From: SVFI01 sp045643145
GTDB lineage: Bacteria > Bacillota > Clostridia > Lachnospirales > Lachnospiraceae
NCBI GenBank assembly: GCA_045643145.1
Contig: JAZUKG010000001.1
Span: 1-28,021 of the forward strand
Direction of reading: 5' to 3'
DNA: 28,021 nt
Within the stretch, counting starts at the first letter, position 1; every line of letters starts with the position of its first letter. Both the position numbers and the translations under genes were made by a program. Under the pieces are notes generated by a model. The model was not told where the DNA came from. It searched no databases and worked only from the letters and a program-made list of their open reading frames with translations. Below are positions 8,647 through 16,347 of the stretch, one piece after another.

Positions 8647-9750
8647 TTATGCAATATATTCGCAAATTAAGTCGCCCATCTTTGAGGTTCCTACCTGAGT
8701 TACCTTTGCCTTACCTTCTTCATCCTGAGGCATGATATCGATGGTACGATAGTTGTTTTCAAGTACTTTCTTTACAGCCTGTTCAATCGCATCAGCTTCT
8801 TTATCCAAATCAAATGTATAACGAAGCATCATAGCTGCACTTAAAATAGTAGCAATCGGATTTGCAATTCCTTTTCCTGCGATGTCAGGAGCAGATCCGC
8901 CGCTTGGCTCATATAAACCGAATTTTGTATCATTCAAGCTGGCAGAAGCTAACATTCCGATTGAACCGGTTACCATGCTGGCTTCATCAGAAAGAATATC
9001 TCCAAACATATTTTCTGTAAGGATAACATCAAACTGAGCCGGATCTTTTACCAGCTGCATTGCACAGTTATCTACCAACATATGCTCTAAAGTCACCTCA
9101 GGATAATCCTTGGCTACTTCTTCAACAACCTTTCTCCAAAGTCTGGAAGAATCTAATACATTTGCCTTATCAACACTGGTAACTTTTTTTCTTCTCTTCA
9201 TTGCAATATCAAAACCTTTGATTGCAATTCTTCTGATTTCATTTTCTGTATAAGTTAATGTATCAATAGCTTTGAGCTGACCATCTTCTTCTACAGTCTT
9301 TCTTTCACCAAAGTAAAGACCACCTGTAAGCTCACGCATAATCATCATATCAAATCCGCGTTCACTGATTTCAGTCTTTAACGGACAAGCTGCAGCGAGT
9401 TCTTCATAAAGGACTGCCGGACGAAGATTTGCAAACAGATTAAGTGCCTTACGAATCTTTAATAAACCTGCTTCCGGACGAAGACTTGGCTCTAATTTAT
9501 ACCATGGAGAAGTCTGTGTATTTCCTCCGATAGAACCCATAAGAACGGCATCTGCCTTCTTGGCAGTTTCAATCGCTTCATCTGTTAACGGAACGCCATG
9601 TACATCAATACTGGCACCGCCCATTAAAATATCTTCAAATTTCATATTGTGGTTATATTTTTCAGCCACAAAATTTAAAACCTTTTTTGCTTCATTTACA
9701 ACCTCGGGACCAATTCCGTCTCCGGGAATGCATACAATATTTAAATCCAT
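8647..9750 (-). CDS. leuB: 3-Isopropylmalate dehydrogenase
   Basis: It oxidatively decarboxylates 3-isopropylmalate in leucine synthesis, using NAD. The beta-decarboxylating dehydrogenase signature is complete: GDGIGPE at 10-16, the RELTGGLYFGER segment near residue 140 that is typical of LeuB, and the cofactor-side motif YEPSGGSAPDIAGKG starting at 280. At 367 residues it matches LeuB rather than the longer isocitrate dehydrogenase in this window. ATG start after AAAGGAGG. It is the first gene of the leuB-ilvD-ilvB run, with a candidate promoter at 9810-9838 and a leader of only about 50 bases. leuA, leuC and leuD are not present. Confidence 0.95.
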   Translation of the reverse strand: MDLNIVCIPGDGIGPEVVNEAKKVLNFVAEKYNHNMKFEDILMGGASIDVHGVPLTDEAIETAKKADAVLMGSIGGNTQTSPWYKLEPSLRPEAGLLKIRKALNLFANLRPAVLYEELAAACPLKTEISERGFDMMIMRELTGGLYFGERKTVEEDGQLKAIDTLTYTENEIRRIAIKGFDIAMKRRKKVTSVDKANVLDSSRLWRKVVEEVAKDYPEVTLEHMLVDNCAMQLVKDPAQFDVILTENMFGDILSDEASMVTGSIGMLASASLNDTKFGLYEPSGGSAPDIAGKGIANPIATILSAAMMLRYTFDLDKEADAIEQAVKKVLENNYRTIDIMPQDEEGKAKVTQVGTSKMGDLICEYIA

Positions 9751-9809
9751 TTTCTGCCTCCTTTAATTGTCTCAAATCATTGTCTACAGAGTATGAGACG
9801 CTAACTATA

Positions 9810-9838
9810 AGTTTACATGAAAGATGCTTAAATATCAA
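9810..9838 (-). promoter_or_regulatory. Candidate promoter of leuB-ilvD-ilvB
   Basis: Minus strand TTGATA (9833-9838), 17-base spacer, TAAACT (9810-9815). In the leader, GTCTCA and TGAGAC (9769-9774 and 9794-9799) form an inverted repeat ending close to the ribosome binding site. Just upstream of the -35 is a near-palindrome, ATTTTCATATCAAAAT (9842-9857). The leader is too short for a T-box. Confidence 0.5.
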
Positions 9839-9890
9839 CAATTTTCATATCAAAATGCTTTTCTATAACAAATACGAATATCGAATATGA

Positions 9891-11210
9891 TTACGAGTTA
9901 TTTTGCATCTCTAATTGAGCGGACAAATAGGTAATAAACTGCTGTGCACAACGTCCGGAAATGCCTCCGTGACTAAGCTCCCACTTATTTGCTTCCAGAT
10001 GAAGGTCTTTTTCGTCCATTTCAATTCCGTTTTTACGCGCCAGCTCATCCACAATATGGAAAAATTCCTTTTGATTTGGTTTAGAAAAGCTGATTGTAAC
10101 GCCAAAACGATGTACCAAAGACAGTTTTTCTTCCATGGTATCTGACTTATGCATACCATTGTCTACTTCCATATCATTTCTGTCTGACCAGCTTTCCTTG
10201 ATCAGGTGTCTTCTGTTTGAAGTCGCATAAATCAAAATATTTTCAGGCTTTGTTTCCACACCGCCTTCAATCACTGCCTTCAAAAATTTATATTCAATTT
10301 CAAAATCCTCAAAAGACAAATCATCCATATATATGATAAATTTATAATTTCGATTTTTAATCATGGAAATAATCGTTGATAAATCCTTGAACTGATGCTT
10401 GTAGATTTCAATCATACGAAGCCCCTGATCGTAATACTGGTTGATAATCGCCTTGATACTGGTAGATTTACCGGTTCCGCTGTCACCAAACAAAAGCACA
10501 TTATTGGCTTTTTTACCCTGTACAAAGGCTTCTGTATTATCAATCAGTTTTTTCTTTTGAATTTCATAACCAACCAGGTCATCGAGCATAACCTTATCTA
10601 AATTGTTAATCGGATAAATCTTGACCTCTTCTCCGTGATTGTGGTCTGCGATACGAAATGCCTTGTTCAGGCCAAACATTCCTACACCAAAATCCTTGTA
10701 AAAGTTGGTTACATGTTCAAAGAATTCTTCAACATTTTGTGCATCACTGAGTTTTTTACTTAACGCCTGTACCTTTTCGCTGACATTTTTGTTGTACATA
10801 AGGTCTTTTTTGGCAATGGCTTGATAATTTGTCAATATAGTAAAGCAATTGATTCCCAGTTCCTTTTCAATATGACTGAAATCATAATGAAACAGCTTTT
10901 GAAATACTGCAAAATCATTTTTTGCGAACTCATTTACAGAGCCCTGGTTAGAACCTACCTTTTCGCTGGTCAAACTGAAAGGATTTTCATTTGTTATTAA
11001 TAAAAAGGTCAGATAATTCTGCCAAAGGTTCTGATCAAAACCATAATCGGTTGCAACCACTAATAAACGCTTTAACTGTGTATATACATCGCTCGTTAAG
11101 GCAGCCTTGTCAAAGCCTTCATCTAACGCACGAAAAATTTCTGCAAAATGAGATAAGATAGTATCCTCATCCGGTCTGTAAAAAATAAGTTTCGCAATTT
11201 CTTTATACAT
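9891..11210 (-). CDS. AAA+ ATPase of the DUF815 family
   Basis: A cytosolic P-loop ATPase of unknown role. The first 200 residues lack a domain I can name. The ATPase module follows: Walker A GDSGTGKST at 242-250 (Lys248), and Walker B IIYMDDLSFE with Asp296-Asp297. After these come a sensor-like ATSNRRH stretch and the SWSDRND and HGGISGRC-type C-terminal segments characteristic of DUF815. The 439-residue length fits a DUF815 protein with an N-terminal extension. It starts downstream of the yajC terminator, so it probably has its own promoter, though I see no convincing one at 11211-11260. The ribosome binding region is GAAGGAAGGAAG. No terminator separates its end from leuB, so readthrough is possible. 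Confidence 0.88.
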   Translation of the reverse strand: MYKEIAKLIFYRPDEDTILSHFAEIFRALDEGFDKAALTSDVYTQLKRLLVVATDYGFDQNLWQNYLTFLLITNENPFSLTSEKVGSNQGSVNEFAKNDFAVFQKLFHYDFSHIEKELGINCFTILTNYQAIAKKDLMYNKNVSEKVQALSKKLSDAQNVEEFFEHVTNFYKDFGVGMFGLNKAFRIADHNHGEEVKIYPINNLDKVMLDDLVGYEIQKKKLIDNTEAFVQGKKANNVLLFGDSGTGKSTSIKAIINQYYDQGLRMIEIYKHQFKDLSTIISMIKNRNYKFIIYMDDLSFEDFEIEYKFLKAVIEGGVETKPENILIYATSNRRHLIKESWSDRNDMEVDNGMHKSDTMEEKLSLVHRFGVTISFSKPNQKEFFHIVDELARKNGIEMDEKDLHLEANKWELSHGGISGRCAQQFITYLSAQLEMQNNS

Positions 11211-11264
11211 CTTTCTTCCTTCCTTCTTTCTATTACTTTTCGTATATATCTAAATAGACAAAAA

Positions 11265-11287
11265 GGTGAGACATAATTTGTCTCACC
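11265..11287 (-). terminator. Rho-independent terminator after yajC
   Basis: A 9-bp perfect stem, GGTGAGACA (11265-11273) with TGTCTCACC (11279-11287), and a 5-base loop. The minus-strand RNA continues with UUUUU. It lies 15 bases after the yajC stop. Confidence 0.9.
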
Positions 11288-11301
11288 GATTGTACTCTTT
11301 C

Positions 11302-11625
11302 TTATTCAGCTTCCGGTTTTTCAACCTGTGCAATTGCTGTTTTATTCATTGGGATACGGCAGTTTTTATTGTTACCAAATTCAACAATTACCATATTGTT
11401 TTCATCATCAATATCAATTACCATTCCGTAAAATCCGCTGGTTGTTAAAATGCAATCACCAATTGCCAACTGTGAAAGCATAGAATCTACTCTTTTCTGT
11501 TCCTTTTTCTGTGGTTTTACCATCATGAAATAAATGAATACACCAAAGAAAATAACATACAATACTAAAACAATGCCGGACATTCCGGTTGCCTGTGCTT
11601 CTGCGCTTAATAAAATCTGATTCAT
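11302..11625 (-). CDS. yajC: Preprotein translocase accessory subunit YajC
   Basis: A small inner-membrane protein that associates with SecDF and the Sec translocon. I choose the ATG at 11625-11623 because it follows AAGGAGG at ideal spacing, giving 107 residues; a longer reading from 11688 adds 21 residues with no good binding site. One membrane helix lies at about 17-38, followed by the family-typical MVKPQKKEQKR and a soluble domain with LAIGDCILTTSGFYGMV, equivalent to the GD-V-T-GG-GI-G stretch of YajC. It follows tgt, the common bacterial tgt-yajC order, but secD and secF are not here, and a terminator closes the unit. Confidence 0.93.
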   Translation of the reverse strand: MNQILLSAEAQATGMSGIVLVLYVIFFGVFIYFMMVKPQKKEQKRVDSMLSQLAIGDCILTTSGFYGMVIDIDDENNMVIVEFGNNKNCRIPMNKTAIAQVEKPEAE

Positions 11626-11734
11626 AATATCCTCCTTATTTGACTCGACTTCTATAAATCGAGATATACTGTCAAATGACTCATACAAAGAACATAATAC
11701 ACAAATTATGCAAATCTTTCAAGCCTAAAGTCGA

Positions 11735-12871
11735 TTAAAATTCACCGCCTTGACTGAGTGAGTCAAGAATCTCTTTTTTATAAGAATGAAATCTGCCTTC
11801 GTCTAATGCATTTCTGATTTCTTCCATTAAGTGATTGTAGAAATACAAATTATGCAAAACACAAAGTCTCATGCCCAGCATTTCCTTGGCTTTTAATAAA
11901 TGACGAATATAAGCTCTCGAATAACGCTGACATGCAGGGCATCCGCAGCCCTCTTCAATCGGTCTTTGATCCAGTTCATGCTTGGCATTAAAGAGATTAA
12001 TTTTTCCGTAATGTGTATATACATGACCATGACGACCGTTACGAGACGGATATACACAGTCAAAGAAATCGACGCCTCTGTCAACTGCTTCTACAATATT
12101 AGCCGGAGTACCGACTCCCATCAGGTAGGTTGGTTTATGACGAGGTAAATGTTCCACAGTTACATCCAGTACATGATACATTTCCTCATGGGATTCACCT
12201 ACAGCCAGGCCTCCCAAAGCATATCCGTTTAGTTCAAATTCGCTGATACGTTTTGCATGCTCAATTCGAATTTCATCATAAACCGCACCCTGGTTAATAC
12301 CAAAGAGCCACTGATTTTTATTGATTGTAGTTTCCAGACTGTTCAGACGATTCATTTCATCCTTACATCTTTGAAGCCATCTGGTGGTTCGGTCAACCGA
12401 ATCCTTTACATATTTATATTCAGCCTTACTTGGCGGGCATTCATCAAAAGCCATCGCAATGGTAGAAGCTAAATTGCTTTGAATTTGCATACTCTGTTCC
12501 GGTCCCATGAAAATTTTACGGCCATCTACATGCGAATTAAAGTATACTCCCTCTTCTTTGATTTTACGAAGTCCTGCCAGAGAGAAAACCTGGAAACCGC
12601 CCGAATCAGTCAGAATAGGTTTGTCCCAGTTCATAAACTGATGAAGTCCGCCCAATTTATGTACGATTTCATCTCCCGGTCTGACATGTAAATGATAGGT
12701 ATTGGAAAGCTGAATCTGTGTACCAATCTGGTTTAAATCTTCGGTACCGACTGCACCTTTAATCGCTGCAATGGTTCCTACATTCATAAATACCGGTGTC
12801 TGAACAGTACCGTGTACCGTAGTCACCTCAGCTCTCTTTGCTCTTCCTTCTTCTTTTAAAATCTTATACAT
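11735..12871 (-). CDS. tgt: Queuine tRNA-ribosyltransferase (tRNA-guanine transglycosylase)
   Basis: It replaces guanine-34 in GUN-anticodon tRNAs with preQ1, the entry step of queuosine modification. I start it at the ATG 12871-12869 after AAGGAG, giving 378 residues, the usual Tgt length; a longer reading to 12946 would overlap the preceding gene and has no support. Visible features are TDSGGFQ with Asp89 as general base, FDCVYPSRNGRHG with Asp271 as probable nucleophile, and the zinc site CGCPAC (Cys309, Cys311, Cys314) with His340. It lies 43 bases after the carboxypeptidase gene and about 110 bases before yajC, probably in one transcript. No preQ1 synthesis genes or queA are nearby. Confidence 0.96.
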   Translation of the reverse strand: MYKILKEEGRAKRAEVTTVHGTVQTPVFMNVGTIAAIKGAVGTEDLNQIGTQIQLSNTYHLHVRPGDEIVHKLGGLHQFMNWDKPILTDSGGFQVFSLAGLRKIKEEGVYFNSHVDGRKIFMGPEQSMQIQSNLASTIAMAFDECPPSKAEYKYVKDSVDRTTRWLQRCKDEMNRLNSLETTINKNQWLFGINQGAVYDEIRIEHAKRISEFELNGYALGGLAVGESHEEMYHVLDVTVEHLPRHKPTYLMGVGTPANIVEAVDRGVDFFDCVYPSRNGRHGHVYTHYGKINLFNAKHELDQRPIEEGCGCPACQRYSRAYIRHLLKAKEMLGMRLCVLHNLYFYNHLMEEIRNALDEGRFHSYKKEILDSLSQGGEF

Positions 12872-12914
12872 CGACAGAATCTCCTTTTGATTCTTTGTAA
12901 AACAATTGTGTCTG

Positions 12915-13640
12915 CTATTTTGTTCCTTCTGAAAGCATCTGTACAAATTCTTCTAATGTTAAATCATTTTGATACATATATTCTGCACAGATGGAACCGA
13001 CATAACGAAAATGCCATGGTTCATATTCAATTCCGGTGATATCTTCTTTCCCTTTGGGATATCGTAAAATAAAACCATATTTATAAGAGTTTTCCTGAAG
13101 CCATTTCCCGGTTTGGGTATCTGCAAAGCCCTCCTCCAGCATGGAATAATCTTTTGAGATTAAATCAAAGGCTAGGCCCAACTGATGCTCTGAGGCTCCC
13201 GGCAAGGTGACTGCCTGGGCTGTATTTTTATAAGCATTCAGAAAAGTATCTCCTTTTTTCATATACTGCGTCACTTTTTTTGAAAACAACTGAGTTTGTC
13301 TGCCTTCATTACGATACGGCGAACGAACCATCAGTGAAATATTTTCTTTTTCAGCAGCATTTAGCATTTCATTCATTTTATAAACAATTCTTTTATCGCA
13401 TCTCATTCCATTATTAAGTTTTCCCAGAGAAAATTCATAGTCCTGCGGAATCGGATGCTGCTTGTTTACTAAAATCAAAAACCAATCCTGTTTATGAAAC
13501 TTATTGGTCACATCCGCTGTGTCAAGAGCCAGACAATCATATCGAAAAATCATGCTCCATATTCCCAAGATGAATAAAATGGAAATGAATCGGCGAAATA
13601 CAGAATTCATCTTTCTGTTTTTCTTCATCATTTGTACCAT
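12915..13640 (-). CDS. D-alanyl-D-alanine carboxypeptidase, VanY type (M15B)
   Basis: Predicted zinc peptidase that trims the terminal D-Ala from peptidoglycan stem peptides outside the cell. The 241-residue protein has a basic start, one hydrophobic segment (about 16-34) acting as signal or anchor, and a C-terminal M15 domain. The zinc-site residues are visible: SEHQLGLAFD with His152 and Asp159, and EPWHFRYVG with Glu207 and His210. SPYRNEGRQ at about 107-115 is the substrate-side arginine region of VanY/DdcY enzymes. The start ATG (13640) follows TAGGAAAG. It is divergent from aroC and is the first gene of a likely vanY-tgt-yajC transcript. No vanA/H/X genes are near, so a housekeeping wall role is more likely than glycopeptide resistance. 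Confidence 0.9.
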   Translation of the reverse strand: MVQMMKKNRKMNSVFRRFISILFILGIWSMIFRYDCLALDTADVTNKFHKQDWFLILVNKQHPIPQDYEFSLGKLNNGMRCDKRIVYKMNEMLNAAEKENISLMVRSPYRNEGRQTQLFSKKVTQYMKKGDTFLNAYKNTAQAVTLPGASEHQLGLAFDLISKDYSMLEEGFADTQTGKWLQENSYKYGFILRYPKGKEDITGIEYEPWHFRYVGSICAEYMYQNDLTLEEFVQMLSEGTK

Positions 13641-13669
13641 AAGCTTTCCTAAAAATCACAATCTAGCTT

Positions 13670-13698
13670 ATCATAACATAAGGATTTTGCCTTTGCAA
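13670..13698 (-). promoter_or_regulatory. Candidate promoter of the vanY-like gene (shared -35)
   Basis: Minus strand TTGCAA (13693-13698), 17-base spacer, TATGAT (13670-13675), with TG one base before the -10 (extended type). The -35 hexamer is self-complementary and is the same DNA as the aroC -35. Confidence 0.6.
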
Positions 13699-13721
13699 AC
13701 AAAAGACTTGTATGATAACAT
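13693..13721 (+). promoter_or_regulatory. Candidate promoter of aroC (shared -35)
   Basis: Plus strand TTGCAA (13693-13698), 17-base spacer, TAACAT (13716-13721). The start point would be near 13728, giving a leader of about 35 bases with TTAGGAGG before the ATG. The -10 is weaker than that of the opposing promoter. Confidence 0.5.
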
Positions 13722-13763
13722 AGGAAAGAAAATATACGAATCTATATATTAGGAGGAACCAAA

Positions 13764-14861
13764 ATGGCCGGATCTATTTTCGGAAAACATTTTACAATAC
13801 AGACATTTGGTGAATCACACGGCGAAGGTATCGGTGTGGTTGTAGACGGATGTCCTGCAGGACTCGAATTATCCCATGAGGATATTCAGTTCTATTTAAA
13901 CAGAAGAAAACCTGGACAAAGCAAATTCGCAACTCCCCGAAAGGAAGCGGATGAGGTAGAAATCCTCTCCGGTGTATTTGAAGGTAAAACAACCGGTACT
14001 CCGATTGCGATGCTGGTCAGAAATACTTCACAGCGTTCTAAAGACTATTCGGAGATCGCATCCTACTATCGCCCGGGTCATGCGGATTTTACATTTGATG
14101 AAAAATATGGTTTCAGAGATTACAGAGGCGGAGGACGTTCTTCCGGTCGTGAAACCATCGGTCGTGTTGCCGGCGGTGCTATTGCCATGAAGCTCTTATC
14201 AGAACTCGGAATCAGTGTATGTGCTTATACCAAGTCCATTGGGCCTGTTTCCATTGATTACAACAATTTTTCTGTAGAAAGTATTTTATCTACTCCTACT
14301 TCTATGCCGGATGAAAAGGCATCAAAAGAAGCAGAAAGCTATTTGGAAAAATGTATGGAAGAATACAATTCTGCCGGAGGCGTTGTGGAATGTCGTGTGA
14401 ACGGTGTTATGCCTGGTCTTGGCGAACCTGTTTTTGATAAATTGGATGCAAATCTTGGCAAAGCAATTATGTCCATCGGTAGTGTTAAAGCCTTTGAAAT
14501 CGGTGACGGAACTTTAGTTTCTGCTAAAACCGGTGCTGAAAATAATGATTCCTTTGTTATGAAGGATGGCAAGGTTACCAAAGAAACCAATCACAGCGGC
14601 GGTATTTTAGGCGGTATCAGCGACGGAAGTGAAATCGTACTTCGAGCACATATCAAGCCTACCCCATCTATTTTCAGCAAACAAAATACCGTAAATAAAT
14701 ACGGTGAAAATATAGAAATTCAAATTAAAGGGCGTCATGATCCGGTTATCGTTCCGAGAGCTGTTGTAGTGGTAGAAGCCATGACTGCAGTTACCATTTT
14801 AGATGCCATGATGGACAATGCGACATCAAAGCTTGATAATCTGAAAAAAATTTATAGTTAA
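13764..14861 (+). CDS. aroC: Chorismate synthase
   Basis: It converts 5-enolpyruvylshikimate-3-phosphate to chorismate, the branch point to aromatic amino acids and folate; it needs reduced FMN. Visible features are GESHGEGIG with His19, RPGHADFTFDEKYG with His106, RGGGRSSGRET at 121-131, and NHSGGILGGISDG in the C-terminal half, all diagnostic. The 365-residue length is typical. ATG start seven bases after AGGAGG. It is the only well-known gene on the plus strand and stands alone, with its own candidate promoter upstream and a strong terminator downstream. Other shikimate genes are absent. Confidence 0.97.
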   Translation: MAGSIFGKHFTIQTFGESHGEGIGVVVDGCPAGLELSHEDIQFYLNRRKPGQSKFATPRKEADEVEILSGVFEGKTTGTPIAMLVRNTSQRSKDYSEIASYYRPGHADFTFDEKYGFRDYRGGGRSSGRETIGRVAGGAIAMKLLSELGISVCAYTKSIGPVSIDYNNFSVESILSTPTSMPDEKASKEAESYLEKCMEEYNSAGGVVECRVNGVMPGLGEPVFDKLDANLGKAIMSIGSVKAFEIGDGTLVSAKTGAENNDSFVMKDGKVTKETNHSGGILGGISDGSEIVLRAHIKPTPSIFSKQNTVNKYGENIEIQIKGRHDPVIVPRAVVVVEAMTAVTILDAMMDNATSKLDNLKKIYS

Positions 14862-14876
14862 AAAAAGAAAAAGAAA

Positions 14877-14914
14877 TTAAAAAAGAAGAAATCCTTTGAT
14901 TTCTTCTTTTTTAA
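14877..14914. terminator. Bidirectional terminator between aroC and the SGNH gene
   Basis: A 17-bp perfect stem (14877-14893 with 14898-14914) and a CTTT loop. Each strand ends in a run of T, so it can stop aroC from the left and the citrate synthase-icd-acyltransferase transcript from the right. The SGNH stop codon is only three bases away. Confidence 0.9.
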
Positions 14915-14917
14915 TAA

Positions 14918-16327
14918 CTATCTTCTGTTCTTTTCACGCTTTGCTTTCATATCATCCTTTAAATCAAAGGAAACAAAATCCACGACTTCCCCGGTAAGCG
15001 GATCATATACAAAGTAATTCACGCCTTCATAATCGAGCGAATAATTATTATCTCCAAACCACAAACCGGTTCTGCGTTCTTCTGAATTAATATCATAGCT
15101 TAATCGCATCGTTTCTCCGTTTATCTGTGTTGAAACATCAAAGCTTTCCATATCACTTTGCGAAAGTAAAACATCCTGATTATACAAAATACTGCTTTCG
15201 CATTTCCCATCTTCTCCGAGCACGCATTTAAAAATATACAAACCGGTATTTTGTGATAACTCATAACCCGGATAAGCACTTTCATAGGATTCCTTTAATA
15301 GCTGCTCATATTCTGTCAAATCATCACAGCTTATCAGCTGAAGACGTCTTTTTTTATGTTCAAAATAAAGGCCGTCACTTTTCCAGTTTTCAAAGGCCGG
15401 ATTCGATCTTTTATCCTCTGTTTGATAATGCTCACACAAATAATTGCCTAAATAGTCTGTTACCTTTTCAGCCTGAAACAGATTGATATGAGCCTCACCG
15501 TCCAATATGGTATTCATATTTAAAAACGGAATATTATTTTCCTTGGCAAAATCTGCCACGCTCAAATAATATTTTTGACGATCCGCATTTCCGTTTGGTG
15601 TTTTTATAAGTAATAGATCAACACCCTCTGAAGCAGTCAATTCCACAATCTTTTCCAGCCATTCTAAAGACATTGCTTCAATCGGCTGCTTTTCTGATTG
15701 GTTCACTACCTCTTCGTTTGCGACGTCCAAATATTCTTTTCGTACTATAAAAGGAGAATATCCTTTATACGGATTGTTTTTATGATAAAAGCTATTCCTT
15801 ATTTTGGCTTCATCCAAAGCGTCCCATGTACTGTGATATTTAATCAGTTCCATATAAAAAGAGGTTCGAAGCTCCTTTGGAACACTGGCATGAATGGCTT
15901 TTAATTTATTGATACTAAAAGGCAAATCATCGAGATTGATATGATTTACGCCTTCCTGTTCATATTCTTTTCCGTATACAGTAAACACATCCAGTATAAT
16001 CGCCTTTGGCTTTTGATATTTCAGAGCTTCCTTGATGTAATAATAGGAAATCCATAAAGGTTGTTCATTTGCGCAAAAATCATAAGAAGTAATACCAAAA
16101 TCTCGAAATAAAACATTTGGTGATATATCTGCATAAAGCTGACTGCTTCCTACAAACACAAAATCCAGACTATCTTTGGGCTCTGCATAAAAGCCTTTAA
16201 CTTTTGAAGTAACATCATATTCAAGCTCTACTCTTTTATCCTTTAGTACTTCCGTCGAAACAATAAAAATTCCCAGAAATAAAAGTGCAAAGACCAGCAT
16301 ACGAATCACAATTTTCTTTTTCGTCAT
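14918..16327 (-). CDS. SGNH-like, DltD-type partner of an MBOAT acyltransferase
   Basis: A membrane-anchored extracytoplasmic protein, probably the second enzyme of an O-acylation pair. One N-terminal membrane helix lies at about 7-25. An SGNH-like domain follows: GSSQLYADISP at 60-70 is the GxSxxxxxxxP block with Ser62 as probable nucleophile, and DGEAHIN at 276-282 supplies the Asp/His end with His280. The spacing there is Asp-x-x-x-His, one residue longer than the usual Asp-x-x-His, so the Asp assignment is uncertain. Residues 300-469 form an extra C-terminal region I cannot name. ATG after AAAAGGA, 20 bases behind the MBOAT gene. It would accept or deliver acetyl or another acyl group to a wall or surface polymer; the polymer is unknown. 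Confidence 0.75.
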   Translation of the reverse strand: MTKKKIVIRMLVFALLFLGIFIVSTEVLKDKRVELEYDVTSKVKGFYAEPKDSLDFVFVGSSQLYADISPNVLFRDFGITSYDFCANEQPLWISYYYIKEALKYQKPKAIILDVFTVYGKEYEQEGVNHINLDDLPFSINKLKAIHASVPKELRTSFYMELIKYHSTWDALDEAKIRNSFYHKNNPYKGYSPFIVRKEYLDVANEEVVNQSEKQPIEAMSLEWLEKIVELTASEGVDLLLIKTPNGNADRQKYYLSVADFAKENNIPFLNMNTILDGEAHINLFQAEKVTDYLGNYLCEHYQTEDKRSNPAFENWKSDGLYFEHKKRRLQLISCDDLTEYEQLLKESYESAYPGYELSQNTGLYIFKCVLGEDGKCESSILYNQDVLLSQSDMESFDVSTQINGETMRLSYDINSEERRTGLWFGDNNYSLDYEGVNYFVYDPLTGEVVDFVSFDLKDDMKAKREKNRR

Positions 16328-16347
16328 ATTGCATTCCTTTTAATATA

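Noticed and set aside
9751..9890. T-box or leader-peptide attenuator before leuB
   Set aside because: The predicted leader is only about 50 bases, without T-box core sequence, run of Leu codons or terminator/antiterminator pair.
11626..11688. 21-residue N-terminal extension of YajC
   Set aside because: The internal ATG at 11625 has an ideal AAGGAGG site and yields the normal YajC start just before the membrane helix.
12872..12946. 25-residue N-terminal extension of Tgt overlapping the carboxypeptidase gene
   Set aside because: The ATG at 12871 has an AAGGAG site and gives the family-typical N-terminus; the extension has no binding site.
12915..13640. Part of a vancomycin-resistance cluster
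   Set aside because: Only a VanY-like carboxypeptidase is present; there is no ligase, lactate dehydrogenase, VanX or two-component system nearby.
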